Below, one piece after another: positions 5,856 through 14,335 of a stretch of DNA of 64,000 nucleotides. Position 1 is the stretch's first letter. The number at the start of each line of letters is the position of its first letter. The notes under the pieces are model-generated. The model saw only the letters and a list, made by a program, of their open reading frames with translations. It was not told the DNA's origin and did not search any database. Both the position numbers and the translations under genes were made by a program. Source of the stretch: Salana multivorans (GTDB lineage Bacteria; Actinomycetota; Actinomycetes; Actinomycetales; Beutenbergiaceae); assembly GCF_003751805.1 (NCBI RefSeq), contig NZ_RKHQ01000001.1:2480001-2544000 (forward strand), written 5' to 3'.

Positions 5856-8429
5856 GTGTCAGCTCGAAGCGAGTCGAGGATCGTCGGCCGCGCGCGCTGC
5901 CTCGCGATGGCCGCGTCCTACGTCCAGACCGGAGCCGTCGTCGACGTCGTCGGCTGTCGGGGCAGCGGGCGGACGGCCTTCCTCGGGGAGCTGCGCGCCA
6001 AGCTCGTCGCCGACGGCTGGACCGTGCTCGACCTGTTCGGGGTGGCGTCGCTGCGCGGCTACCCGCTGGCCGCGCTCCAGGTCTCGCCGGTGCAGGACCT
6101 CGTGAGCGGCCGCGGTGCCGGGTCGATCCCGGCCGTCGTCACCGCGATGGTCGGCTACGCCAGGACCCGCCGCGTCGTCCTGCTCGTGGACGACTGGGAC
6201 GACCTCGACGAGGCGACCTGGGGTGCCGTGACCGCGGCCCAGCGCATCGCCGGCTTCCCGATGGTCCTGACGCACCTGCGCGGCCGCACGAGCCGGCAGA
6301 CCCCCACCGGTCTCGACCCGGCCGGCAACCTCGCCGCCTACGTGATCCCGCTCGGCCCGCTGCGGATCGACGAGATCGAGCAGATCCTCGAGCACCGGCT
6401 GGGCGCCCCCACGGACGGCGCGACGCTCAACCGGATCTTCGCCAAGTCCGGCGGCCTCGTCGGGCTCGCCCTGAGCGTCGTCGACGTCGCCGTCCGGGAG
6501 GGTGCGCTGACGCTGGCCAACGGCGTCTGGAGCGCGACCCGCAGCCTGTGGAGCCCGGCGCTCAGCCACCTCGTCGAGGCGATGCTGGAGACCCTCCTCC
6601 CGGCGGAGCGCGACGCGCTGGCGACGATGGCCCTGCTCGGCGTCATCGACGTCGCCACCGCGCGCACGCTCGTCGACTGGGAGGTGCTGGAGAGCCTGGA
6701 GGCCCAGGCGCTCCTCAGCTTCCACCCCTCGCGGGGCCGCCGGCTCGCGAGCATCGAGCCCCCGCTGCTGGTGGAGTACTTCCGGCACGACCCGTTCGTC
6801 GCCCGGCGCATCCGGATCACCGAGGCCCTGGAGTCAAGGCTCGGGACCGGGGGAGCGCTCCTGCCCCACGTCTCCGACGCCGTGCCGACGGGATCCGAGG
6901 CGGACGCGTCGTTCGTCCGGCTGGTCCACGAGCAGGCGCGGGCGCAGCTCCTCATCAGCCGGGTCGAGTGGACCCGCGACCCGAGCGCCGCGACCGCCCT
7001 GCGCTACCTCACCGGCCTCAGCGGGGCGCGCGCCCCGGTGGCGCAGATCGAGGCCGTGCTCTCGGACCCGCGCAGCGACGACGGGGGTGCCGAGGACCGG
7101 GCGCGCCTGCTCGTCTGGCGGGCGTGGTGGACCGCGTACGCGAAGGCGGACCTCGAGGAGGGTCTGCGGATGCTCCGCGAGACGCGGCTCTCGTTCGGCA
7201 GCTACGGCCGCCTCCTCGACGCCGCCGTCGTCCAGCTCTGCCTCAACCGCGGCACGGTGCCGGCCGACCACGTGCCGCTCGTCGCCGTCGAGGACGACCT
7301 GCCGGAGTCGGTGCGCGCCGAGCTCGAGGCGACCCGGATCCTCGTGCTGGTCTCGCTCGGTCGCTTCGTCGAGGCGCGGGACCGCCTCGACGCCTCCACC
7401 GCGTCGTCGCCGACGCCGTGGCTGAGCCGGGACGTGCTCACCGTCCTCGTGCTCATCGGCGAGGGCCGCAACGACGAGGCGATCGATCGCGCCGGCCTCG
7501 TCCTCAGCGAGGCGCGCAACGCGCTCGACGCCGAGGCCATCCGCTGCTACTCCTACCTCAGCGCGCTCTGCCTCATGGTCCGCGGTGAGCACGGTCAGCT
7601 GCGGACCCTGGTCGAGACCTGGACGACGCTCGGCGACCCGCCGCACGTCCCGTCCCACGACTACCTGGCGACGCTCTGCCTCGGCGCGGTCACGGCGGTG
7701 CGTCTCTGGCGCGTCGTCGAGGAGGAGAACCGCGCCCTCGACCAGGTCGAGGTGGTGGACGGGCCGCTGTCGGGGATGGTCACGTCGTGGCGCCACGCGG
7801 AACGGCTCGCGGCGAGCGGCGACCGCGAGGCGGCGGCGCACATCGTCGCCGACTGGGCGCGGGCGCTGTGGGACCGCGGCGCCCGGCTCGCCGCGATGCT
7901 CGCCTACGCGACCGCCGTGGAGATCGCCCCCGACGAGGAACGCCTCGCCGAGGCGGAGTCGCGGGCGCGCGACCTCGACGGGGTCATCGTCGAGGTGCAC
8001 CTGGAGCTGCTCCGGGCGCTCGTGCGGCGCGACGTGCCGGCGCTGACCGCCGGCGCCGCCCGGGTCGCCGCCGCCGGCTTCCACGCCAGGGCGCTGCGCG
8101 CGTACCAGGAGGCGACCCGGCTCCTGCGGGAGGAGGGCCGCGTCGAGGCCGCCGACGCCGTCGAGCGGGAGCGGGCCGCGCTCGTGCAGCGGCTCACCCT
8201 CGGCGCCCCGGCCGCGGCGCGGGAGGAGACGGAGGCCGTCACGCTGACCGCGCGCGAGCACGAGGTCGCCCAGCTCGTGGCCGCCGGGCTGTCGAACCAG
8301 CAGATCGCGGCGGAGCTCGTCATCAGCGTGCGCACCGTCGAGAACCACGTCCACCGGACGATGCGCAAGACGGGGGCGGCGAACCGCCGCATGCTCGGCC
8401 GGCTGGTCACCGAGCGCATCGACGCGTAG
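5856..8429 (+). CDS. LuxR-family LAL-type regulator with altered Walker A
   Basis: 857 aa. The N-terminus has a STAND/MalT-like ATPase layout: GCRGSGRT at residues 33-40, then a hydrophobic strand with Asp pair (VLLVDDWDDLD). In the P-loop the usual lysine is Arg39. The middle is long, helical and TPR-like. The C-terminus is a LuxR/GerE helix-turn-helix (about 795-855: LTAREHEVAQLVAAG ... ISVRTVENHVHR). LAL proteins usually activate transcription when ligand and ATP are bound; here hydrolysis may be impaired. The GTG start follows GGAGG with a 6-nt spacer. It converges on a second LAL gene (8468-11002) with a 38-nt gap. Its own upstream region carries the TGAG/CTCA motif also found before the sipW and tasA-like genes, so it may control them and itself (inference). 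Confidence 0.88.
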   Translation: MSARSESRIVGRARCLAMAASYVQTGAVVDVVGCRGSGRTAFLGELRAKLVADGWTVLDLFGVASLRGYPLAALQVSPVQDLVSGRGAGSIPAVVTAMVGYARTRRVVLLVDDWDDLDEATWGAVTAAQRIAGFPMVLTHLRGRTSRQTPTGLDPAGNLAAYVIPLGPLRIDEIEQILEHRLGAPTDGATLNRIFAKSGGLVGLALSVVDVAVREGALTLANGVWSATRSLWSPALSHLVEAMLETLLPAERDALATMALLGVIDVATARTLVDWEVLESLEAQALLSFHPSRGRRLASIEPPLLVEYFRHDPFVARRIRITEALESRLGTGGALLPHVSDAVPTGSEADASFVRLVHEQARAQLLISRVEWTRDPSAATALRYLTGLSGARAPVAQIEAVLSDPRSDDGGAEDRARLLVWRAWWTAYAKADLEEGLRMLRETRLSFGSYGRLLDAAVVQLCLNRGTVPADHVPLVAVEDDLPESVRAELEATRILVLVSLGRFVEARDRLDASTASSPTPWLSRDVLTVLVLIGEGRNDEAIDRAGLVLSEARNALDAEAIRCYSYLSALCLMVRGEHGQLRTLVETWTTLGDPPHVPSHDYLATLCLGAVTAVRLWRVVEEENRALDQVEVVDGPLSGMVTSWRHAERLAASGDREAAAHIVADWARALWDRGARLAAMLAYATAVEIAPDEERLAEAESRARDLDGVIVEVHLELLRALVRRDVPALTAGAARVAAAGFHARALRAYQEATRLLREEGRVEAADAVERERAALVQRLTLGAPAAAREETEAVTLTAREHEVAQLVAAGLSNQQIAAELVISVRTVENHVHRTMRKTGAANRRMLGRLVTERIDA

Positions 8430-8467
8430 CGCCGCGGGTCGGCCACCGCCCGACGCGGACGGGGCGC

Positions 8468-11002
8468 CTACCCCCGGCGCGCCACCGGCCCGCTCTTCTG
8501 TCGCGCGCGGTACAGGTGGTTCTCGACGGTGCGCACGCTGAGGAACAGCGCGTCGGCGATCTCGCGGTTGCTCCGCCCGGCGCGCGCGAGCTCCAGCACC
8601 TCCCGCTCGCGGTCGGTCAGCGGCCCCGGAGTCGCCGGCGCCGCGTCGGAGACCTCGCGCCAGGTCTCCGCGACCCCCTCGCCGGCCAGCGTCGACACGT
8701 CGGCCTCCGTGAGCGCGCGGCCGTGCTGGGCCTGCCAGCGCTCGCCGGCGACGCGGAACGCGGTCACCGCGAGCGGCACCGGGGCCGGCAGCGGCGCCAG
8801 CGCCCGGAGGAGCTGCTCGGCGTCTCCCTCGTGCAGCCGCCGGTGCACCTCGAGGACGGGACCGAGCAGCGGCACGCGGGTCGTCGACCACACGCGCTCG
8901 ACGGTGGCCATCCGCTCGGCGTCGAGGGGCGTGCCGATGAGCATCCACGCCGCGAGTGCCGAGAGCGGCGCTCCCCGCTCCGCCTCCCGCTCGCCGCAGC
9001 TCCACAGCAGGTCGCCCGCGGCGGTCGACGTGGCGTCCTCGGCGGACAGCAGCTCGGCCCGCGCCCACTCCCGCATGATGTCGAGCGTCGGCGCCCCGGT
9101 CCGGCGCAGCCCCTCGAGCTCGCGGAACAGCGACTGGGCGAGCCGGGCGTCCCCGTTCCGCGCGGCCAGCGCGGTCCCGAGCGCGAGCAGCCGCTCGTCG
9201 TAGCTGGCGCTCAGCGGTCCGGACCGGCCGAGGCTCAGCGCGACGCTGACGGCGCGCCACGCCCCGAGCAGGTCGCCGCGCAGGAACAGCGCGCTTGCGA
9301 GCCCCCGGGCGCACAGGCGGACCCCGAACGGGTCGACGCGGTCGTGCGCGTCCGCCAGCCGCTGCCGGAACCACTGGATGCCGCGACGCAGCTCGCCCCG
9401 CGCGAGCAGCGCGTCGCCGCGCAGGGCGTCCATCCGGTCGCCGACCTCGGTGTTCGTGGCGTGCGGCCGGACGCTCTCCAGCAGCTCCTCCAGCTCCTCC
9501 AGCTCGCCGCGGTCGAACAGCGCCTGGGCCGTCAGCAGGTGCACGGTCTCGTCGAGGCCGATCGGGTAGGGCGGGGTCAGCCCGGCGACGATCGTGCTCG
9601 CCGGGACGCCCTCGCTGAGCGGGCCGAGCAGCCGCTGCGTCGCGAACGCCATCGACTCCTCCCACTCGCCCGCGTCCCAGCCGGTCGGCGGCGCCGGCAG
9701 GTCCTCGGCGTCCGCGCGGCCGGTCCACAGCAGCCACTGCTCGCGCATCACCAGGTAGTGCGCGACGTCCTCGGTGGTGTCCGACGCGGTGATCCGGGTG
9801 TCCCGGAACGCGGTCGCTGGGTCGGAGGTCTCCAGGTCGTGCAGCATGAGGAGCTGCAGCACGGGGATCGCCGAGGAGACCGTCCGGTCCTCGTCCCACG
9901 CGCGCCAGAGGGTGGCGATGCGGGAGCGCAGCCGCTCCGTGAGGATCGTCGTCGACTCGGGGAAGTCGGCGCCGAGGACGTGCTGGCGGCGCTGCCGCAC
10001 CGGCCACACCGCCTCGGCGACGCCGACCGCGTCGTCCATCGCGCCCGTGTCGCCGAGCGCCCGGCGGGTCGACCCGGCCGCGTCGAGCCGGTCGAACGGG
10101 GTGAGCGACGCCAGGATCGCCCGCGACAGCGCCGGCGGGGAGACGACCACCGCCGACTCCGGGTCGCGTGGGTCGACGATGAGGCGCCGCCGACGGATGA
10201 GGGATCGCGCGGTGTCGTCGCCGACGATCCGCCGGGCGCTGTCCCACGGGATCGCGCCGCACCAGGACAGCGCCCGGAGCGCGCGGGACTCCTCCGGCGA
10301 GAGCGCGGCCGAGAACTGGTGCAGCACCGCCGAGAGCGGGACGTCCTCGAGCGGTGCGACGTCGGTCCACGCGCCGTCGACGAGCTGGATGGCCTCGGAC
10401 CACACGCCCGCGTCGAAGACGGCCAGCGCCGCGCGCGGGTTGCCGGCCGACATGGCCGCGATCGCCCACGCGAGACTGGCGTCGACGTCCGTGCGCGTGT
10501 GCTCCGTGAGCAGCGTCGTGGTCCCGCCGAGGCCGAGCGGCGGCAGCTCCACCGGCGTCATCGCGCGGGAGAAGGCGTCGGCGGCCGCGTCGGGGGCCCG
10601 GGTCGAGCTGAGGCTGCACGCGATCCGGACCAGGCCGGCGCCGAGGACGCTCTCGACGACGAGCAGCGACACCCGGTCGGCCAGGTCGACGTCGTCGATC
10701 AGCAGGAGCCCGCGCTCCCCGAGGTGCCGGGCGTCCAGCCAGGCCGCAGCGTAGGCGGGCGAGGGGCGGACGTCGGGGGAGGGGAGGAAGGAGGGGTCGG
10801 ACTGCAGCAGCGCGAACGGCAGGTCGTGCGCCGTCTGCGAGCCGCGCAGCCGCAGCACGGGCCGGCCGATGGCGACCGCCCGGTCGTGCAGCTCGGCGAG
10901 GACGGCCGACTTGCCCGAGCCGACGTCGCCGGTCACGACGACGTTCGCACCGTCGGACAGCCGGAGCTCGATCGCCTCGACGCTCGCACCGTGTGCCGTC
11001 AT
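8468..11002 (-). CDS. LuxR-family LAL-type regulator with intact Walker A
   Basis: 844 aa from ATG 11002. GTG 11008 is in frame but sits inside the ribosome-binding region; GAGGGG is spaced correctly for the ATG. The P-loop GDVGSGKS is at residues 25-32, with GLLLIDDVDLAD as a Walker B-like strand. A long TPR-like helical region follows, then a C-terminal LuxR helix-turn-helix (LTDREREVLELARAG ... LSVRTVENHLYR). It has the same architecture as the convergent 5856-8429 gene but low identity outside the HTH, so they are likely ancient paralogues. Downstream target genes are unknown; the neighbouring tasA-like, sipW and RCC1 genes are the obvious candidates. No TGAG/CTCA repeat was seen upstream of this gene. 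Confidence 0.88.
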   Translation of the reverse strand: MTAHGASVEAIELRLSDGANVVVTGDVGSGKSAVLAELHDRAVAIGRPVLRLRGSQTAHDLPFALLQSDPSFLPSPDVRPSPAYAAAWLDARHLGERGLLLIDDVDLADRVSLLVVESVLGAGLVRIACSLSSTRAPDAAADAFSRAMTPVELPPLGLGGTTTLLTEHTRTDVDASLAWAIAAMSAGNPRAALAVFDAGVWSEAIQLVDGAWTDVAPLEDVPLSAVLHQFSAALSPEESRALRALSWCGAIPWDSARRIVGDDTARSLIRRRRLIVDPRDPESAVVVSPPALSRAILASLTPFDRLDAAGSTRRALGDTGAMDDAVGVAEAVWPVRQRRQHVLGADFPESTTILTERLRSRIATLWRAWDEDRTVSSAIPVLQLLMLHDLETSDPATAFRDTRITASDTTEDVAHYLVMREQWLLWTGRADAEDLPAPPTGWDAGEWEESMAFATQRLLGPLSEGVPASTIVAGLTPPYPIGLDETVHLLTAQALFDRGELEELEELLESVRPHATNTEVGDRMDALRGDALLARGELRRGIQWFRQRLADAHDRVDPFGVRLCARGLASALFLRGDLLGAWRAVSVALSLGRSGPLSASYDERLLALGTALAARNGDARLAQSLFRELEGLRRTGAPTLDIMREWARAELLSAEDATSTAAGDLLWSCGEREAERGAPLSALAAWMLIGTPLDAERMATVERVWSTTRVPLLGPVLEVHRRLHEGDAEQLLRALAPLPAPVPLAVTAFRVAGERWQAQHGRALTEADVSTLAGEGVAETWREVSDAAPATPGPLTDREREVLELARAGRSNREIADALFLSVRTVENHLYRARQKSGPVARRG

Positions 11003-11132
11003 GGTCACCCCCTCGGATCTGCCGCGTCGCCGCGGTCCGGGCCGCCGTCACCGGCGTGATCCGCACCGTCTCGCTGCCGTGGTCGGCAGCATACGCGCGG
11101 GGGGCGTCGCCGGGCAGGTGCGGCGGGCGGTC

Positions 11133-11157
11133 GGGGGCGCGCGAAGGGCGCGCCCCC
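11133..11157 (-). terminator. Terminator after the tasA-like gene
   Basis: Stem GGGGGCGCGC / GCGCGCCCCC (10 perfect pairs), 5-nt loop, 39 nt past the stop codon of the tasA-like gene. Confidence 0.6.
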
Positions 11158-11196
11158 CGGATCGGGGGACGCGCCCTCTCGCGAGCGGTGTCCGCG

Positions 11197-11754
11197 TCAC
11201 ACGGCCTGCTCCGCGGTGAAGCTGAACGTGATGTCGAGCGTCTGGCCGGCGACGGCGATGGTCGCCTCGGCCGGGAGGGTGGCCGTGAGGACGAGCGTCG
11301 CCCCGTCCTCGGGCGTGGCCGCCCGCGGCACCTCGAAGTCGGCGAACGTCGCGCCCGAGAGGGGGCCGGTGTAGAGGACGGCGCCGCTCTCGTCGTCCCG
11401 GATCTCCAGCAGCAGCGCGTCCTGGAGCGCCTCGGCCGGCGAGCCGGCGGAGTTGACGACGACCGGGAGGGCGAGGTCGAGGTCCGCCTCGACGGAGCCG
11501 GAGTTGTAGACGACGAGGTCGCGGCTCACGGTCGCGCCGGGGACCAGGGAGCTCCCGCCGTCGAACTCGATCAGGTACGCGTCGGGGTTGCCGTCCTGCG
11601 CGTCGTCGAACTTGAGGTCGAGCGTGCCGGAGGCCAGCTCGGTCCGCACGTCGCCGGAGTCGCTGAACGCGGCGAACGTGGTGGCGACGCCGACGCCGAG
11701 CACGACGGTGGCGGCGGCGATGATCCGGGCGCGGGTGGAGATCTCGAATGCCAT
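11197..11754 (-). CDS. TasA/camelysin-like protein with SipW-dependent signal
   Basis: 185 aa. The N-terminus, MAFEISTRARIIAAATVV then GVATTFAAFSDSGDV, is the SipW-dependent signal: hydrophobic stretch, Ala-rich cleavage site and an AAFSD start of the mature protein. The rest is beta-rich with alternating hydrophobic strands (LVVYNSGSVEADLDLALPV), as in TasA/CalY proteins that polymerise into extracellular biofilm fibres in Bacillus. Fibre formation here is inferred. ATG 11754 is chosen because the signal peptide starts there; the longer upstream frame is Arg/Pro-rich and not protein-like. It is divergent from the SipW-type peptidase gene that would process it. The upstream region has the CTCA direct repeat and GTAATGGA box shared with sipW. 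Confidence 0.82.
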   Translation of the reverse strand: MAFEISTRARIIAAATVVLGVGVATTFAAFSDSGDVRTELASGTLDLKFDDAQDGNPDAYLIEFDGGSSLVPGATVSRDLVVYNSGSVEADLDLALPVVVNSAGSPAEALQDALLLEIRDDESGAVLYTGPLSGATFADFEVPRAATPEDGATLVLTATLPAEATIAVAGQTLDITFSFTAEQAV

Positions 11755-11896
11755 GGGGGTCTTCCCTTTCTGTCGCGCGGAGGCCGCCGGACGGCGGTGC
11801 CGCGTGGAACGAGGCGTCGCCGGTCGTGGGGCGCGCCTGGCCGACCGCCGACCGGACGGTCGTTCCGGTACGTGGCGGGGTCGCGGATGCGATGGA

Positions 11897-11974
11897 TCCA
11901 TTACGCCCGCCGGGACCGGGGTACGCAGCACCCAGCCGCCCGCACGGGGCCCAGGTGAGTGGCGGGATGAGTGG
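11897..11974 (-). promoter_or_regulatory. tasA-like promoter: CTCA direct repeat plus GTAATGGA box
   Basis: On the minus strand, CTCA copies begin at 11971 and 11959 (12-nt period) within CCACTCATC...CCACTCACC. GTAATGGA begins at 11904. The first CTCA starts 67 nt and the second ends 52 nt before GTAATGGA. The sipW promoter shows exactly the same distances and orientation. Confidence 0.55.
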
Positions 11975-12011
11975 CGAGCCGATCCCCGCCCGGGTGCGCC
12001 GCGCCCCGGCG

Positions 12012-12025
12012 TGAGCGAGCACTCA
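12012..12025. promoter_or_regulatory. TGAG-N6-CTCA palindrome
   Basis: Same half-sites and spacing as 5671-5684 upstream of LAL regulator 1. It lies midway between the two divergent promoters. Confidence 0.4.
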
Positions 12026-12111
12026 GCCTGACCCCTCGGGACCCCTCGGGCGGGAGGCCGCGCACCCGCCGGCTGAGTGTCGCGCCGCCGGGAGCGTGGG
12101 CTGCCGGCCCC

Positions 12112-12189
12112 CTACTCATATCCCCACTCATCGGCCAGGGAACGGGGCGGATGAGTGGGGCGGACGTCGCGGCGCGCGCCTGTAATGGA
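12112..12189 (+). promoter_or_regulatory. sipW: sipW promoter: CTCA direct repeat, inverted third site, GTAATGGA box
   Basis: CTCA copies at 12115-12118 and 12127-12130. CCCCACTCATC (12122-12132) forms a perfect 11-bp inverted repeat with GATGAGTGGGG (12150-12160). GTAATGGA is at 12182-12189, likely covering the -10 region, 37 nt before the start codon. Spacing from the CTCA pair to GTAATGGA is 67 and 52 nt, as at the tasA-like promoter. Confidence 0.55.
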
Positions 12190-12225
12190 GAGGTCCCGAA
12201 CCACCCCAGAGCATCGGAGCCCGAC

Positions 12226-12849
12226 ATGTCCACCAGCACGCCCGCCCGGAGGATCGCCGCGACCGCGGCGAGCTGGGTCGTCAACGTCATCGCCGTCGCC
12301 GGCGTCGCGGCGACGGTCGTCGCGCTCGTCGCCCTGCTCACGGGCGTGCGTCCCGTCGTCTTCATCAGCGGATCGATGAGCCCGACGATCCAGACCGGGG
12401 CGCTCGCCCTCACCGCACCCGTGGCGGCCGACGGCATCGAGGAGGGCGACGTCATCAGCGTCACGCGCGCCGACGGCGTCCGCGTCACGCACCGCGCCGT
12501 CGAGCTCGTGGCGCAGGACGGTCGCGTCCTGCTCGTCATGAAGGGCGATGCCAACACGGACGTCGACGCCGAGCGGTACGACGTGACCGACGGTGCCGAC
12601 CGCGTGATCTGGCACGTGGAGGGTGCGGGGAGCGTGGTCGGCTCGCTGAGCACGCCCTGGATCGTCGTCGGCGCGGTGGCGCTCGTCCTGATCGCCCTCA
12701 TCCCCGGCAAGCGGGCGCGCCCGACCGCGGACGACGCTGACGCCGCGGGCGCTGGTGCCGCGGATGACGACGCCGCGGGCGCCGGTGCCGACGACGCCGA
12801 CGCCGCGGGCGCCGCCTCCGACGCCCCGACGCTCGTCGGCGCCGGCTGA
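12226..12849 (+). CDS. sipW: Signal peptidase I, SipW/ER type
   Basis: 207 aa. An N-terminal membrane helix (about 10-40), then the catalytic block: Ser50 in SGSMSPTI, His89 in VTHRAVEL and Asp108 in KGDANTD. This Ser-His-Asp set marks the SipW/SEC11 type rather than the Ser-Lys type of ordinary bacterial LepB. A second membrane helix (about 145-165) is followed by a low-complexity Ala/Asp tail built from degenerate DADAAGAG units. It should cleave SipW-dependent precursors such as the tasA-like protein (11197-11754) and probably the RCC1 protein directly downstream. The ATG is supported by GGAG six nt upstream. Confidence 0.88.
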   Translation: MSTSTPARRIAATAASWVVNVIAVAGVAATVVALVALLTGVRPVVFISGSMSPTIQTGALALTAPVAADGIEEGDVISVTRADGVRVTHRAVELVAQDGRVLLVMKGDANTDVDAERYDVTDGADRVIWHVEGAGSVVGSLSTPWIVVGAVALVLIALIPGKRARPTADDADAAGAGAADDDAAGAGADDADAAGAASDAPTLVGAG

Positions 12850-12922
12850 GCGCACCCACCACGACAGTCCCACCCCGACACCCTCCGACGACACCCCCAC
12901 CCCACCGAGCAGCGAGGTCGAC

Positions 12923-14299
12923 ATGTCAGCCGCAGCCCCGTCCGCCGCACCCGTGCGCCCGACCCGACGGCGCCACGCGCGCGTGGCGCGCCTCGCGGCG
13001 CTCGCAGTCCTGGCCGCGACGGCGATCGGGATCGCCGCAACGGGCGAGACGGTCGCCGCCTTCCAGGACCCCGGAGCCGTCTCCGTCGACCTGGCGAGCC
13101 ACCCGCTCTCCCTGCAGGGCGTCGGCGCGAACGCGCACGGCCAGCTCGGCACCGGCGGGCGCGGCTCGAACGCGACGACGTTCCGCCTCGCCGACCCCGC
13201 CGGCTCGCTGCCCGGGCTCGTGACCGACGCCGCCGTCGGCGAGTTCCACGGCTGCGCGGTCGTCGAGGGCCGGGTGTACTGCTGGGGAGACAACGCGACC
13301 GGCCAGCTCGGGAACGGCACGTCGACCGCCTCCGACACCCCCGTGCCCGTGAGCCCGAACCCGGGCGACGCGCTGTACGACCGGGTCGCGGTCGAGGTGG
13401 CCGTCGGCTCGGTCGCCGACGGGCGCGGCTTCACCTGCGCGTCCGTGATCGCCCCGAGCGGCGGCATGGAGGTCTACTGCTGGGGCGACAACTACTACGG
13501 CCAGCTCGGCATCGGCGGGAAGCCGCACCAGTACCTGCCGACGCTCGTGACGGGCATCCCGTTCGGGCCGTCGACGGTCGTGGGCGACCTGAGCCTCGGC
13601 ATCGAGTACTCCTGCGGCGTGGTCGACGGCCAGGCGTGGTGCTGGGGCCGCAACGTCCAGGGGCGGCTCGGCAACGGGACCACGGAGTCGAGGACGACGC
13701 CGGCGCTGGTCAAGGGCGATGCCGCGTTCGAGGCCGCCCAGAGCGCGCGACGGGTCACGGACGTCGCCGCGGACGGCGTGGTCACCTGTGCCGTCGCCGA
13801 CGCCCGGGCCTATTGCTGGGGTGACGCCCTCTGGGGTGGCCTCGGCAACGGCTCGACCGCGGGCGCCGCCGTGACCTCGGCGCGTCCGGTGGCCGTCGAC
13901 GGGGCGTCCGCCCTGCCGTCGTCGGCCCGCGTGCGCAGCGTCGGCGTCATGTACAACGGCGGCTGCGCCCTGACCGAGGCCGGCGAGGTCTTCTGCTGGG
14001 GCAACAACTCGCAGGGGCAGAACGGCCGCGGCACCACGGGCGGGAGCGACGCGGCCCGTCCGGTCAAGGTCGGGGCGCTCGCCCAGCCCGCCGTCGAGCT
14101 CGCCACCGCGCAGGAGGCCGCGTGCGTCCGGTACGGCGACGGACGTCTCGCCTGCTGGGGCGACAACCGCCGCGGTCAGCTCGGTCGCGGCACCACGACC
14201 TCCTCGGGCGCGGCCACCGTCGTCACCATGCCCTCGACGCGCCCCGTCCTGCGGATCGTCGGCGGGGCCGGCTCCTTCCTCGCGGTCCAGGGCTACTGA
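12923..14299 (+). CDS. Secreted RCC1 seven-bladed beta-propeller, likely SipW substrate
   Basis: 458 aa. After an Arg-rich N-terminus and hydrophobic segment, the motif ETVAAFQDPGAV closely matches the tasA-like protein at its cleavage region (TTFAAFSDSGDV), so SipW processing is likely. The remainder is RCC1 repeats, seven blades by count, most with the bacterial pattern C...CWGDN..GQLGNGT (for example CAVVEGRVYCWGDN and CALTEAGEVFCWGNN). The paired cysteines probably form a disulphide per blade outside the cell. RCC1 propellers bind proteins or carbohydrates; the target here is unknown. It lies 73 nt after sipW on the same strand, probably in one transcript. ATG 12923 has GAGG upstream. Confidence 0.83.
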   Translation: MSAAAPSAAPVRPTRRRHARVARLAALAVLAATAIGIAATGETVAAFQDPGAVSVDLASHPLSLQGVGANAHGQLGTGGRGSNATTFRLADPAGSLPGLVTDAAVGEFHGCAVVEGRVYCWGDNATGQLGNGTSTASDTPVPVSPNPGDALYDRVAVEVAVGSVADGRGFTCASVIAPSGGMEVYCWGDNYYGQLGIGGKPHQYLPTLVTGIPFGPSTVVGDLSLGIEYSCGVVDGQAWCWGRNVQGRLGNGTTESRTTPALVKGDAAFEAAQSARRVTDVAADGVVTCAVADARAYCWGDALWGGLGNGSTAGAAVTSARPVAVDGASALPSSARVRSVGVMYNGGCALTEAGEVFCWGNNSQGQNGRGTTGGSDAARPVKVGALAQPAVELATAQEAACVRYGDGRLACWGDNRRGQLGRGTTTSSGAATVVTMPSTRPVLRIVGGAGSFLAVQGY

Positions 14300-14315
14300 C
14301 GCCGGCGTCCGGCTG

Positions 14316-14333
14316 CCCGGCCCCCGGGCCGGG
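14316..14333. terminator. Convergent terminator hairpin
   Basis: CCCGGCCC / GGGCCGGG stem, 2-nt loop, between the RCC1 gene and the opposing wall-protein gene. Confidence 0.5.
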
Positions 14334-14335
14334 TG

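Larger units (their letters stand above)
11755..12225. other. Divergent tasA-like / sipW intergenic region
   Basis: 471 nt with no credible gene. It contains the two matched promoter elements listed separately, a TGAG-N6-CTCA palindrome at 12012-12025, another TGAGTG at 12074-12079, a 10-nt tandem repeat of GACCCCTCGG near 12030-12049, and complementary GGAACGA and TCGTTCC segments near 11809 and 11859. Confidence 0.7.

Noticed and set aside
6834-11066. 1410-codon open frame on the minus strand
   Set aside because: It runs opposite to LAL regulator 1 and out of frame with LAL regulator 2; composition is that of a GC-rich shadow.
11755-11931. N-terminal extension of the tasA-like gene from 11931
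   Set aside because: The extra 59 residues are Arg/Pro-rich and would bury the signal peptide; ATG 11754 directly precedes it, and the region holds the promoter GTAATGGA box.
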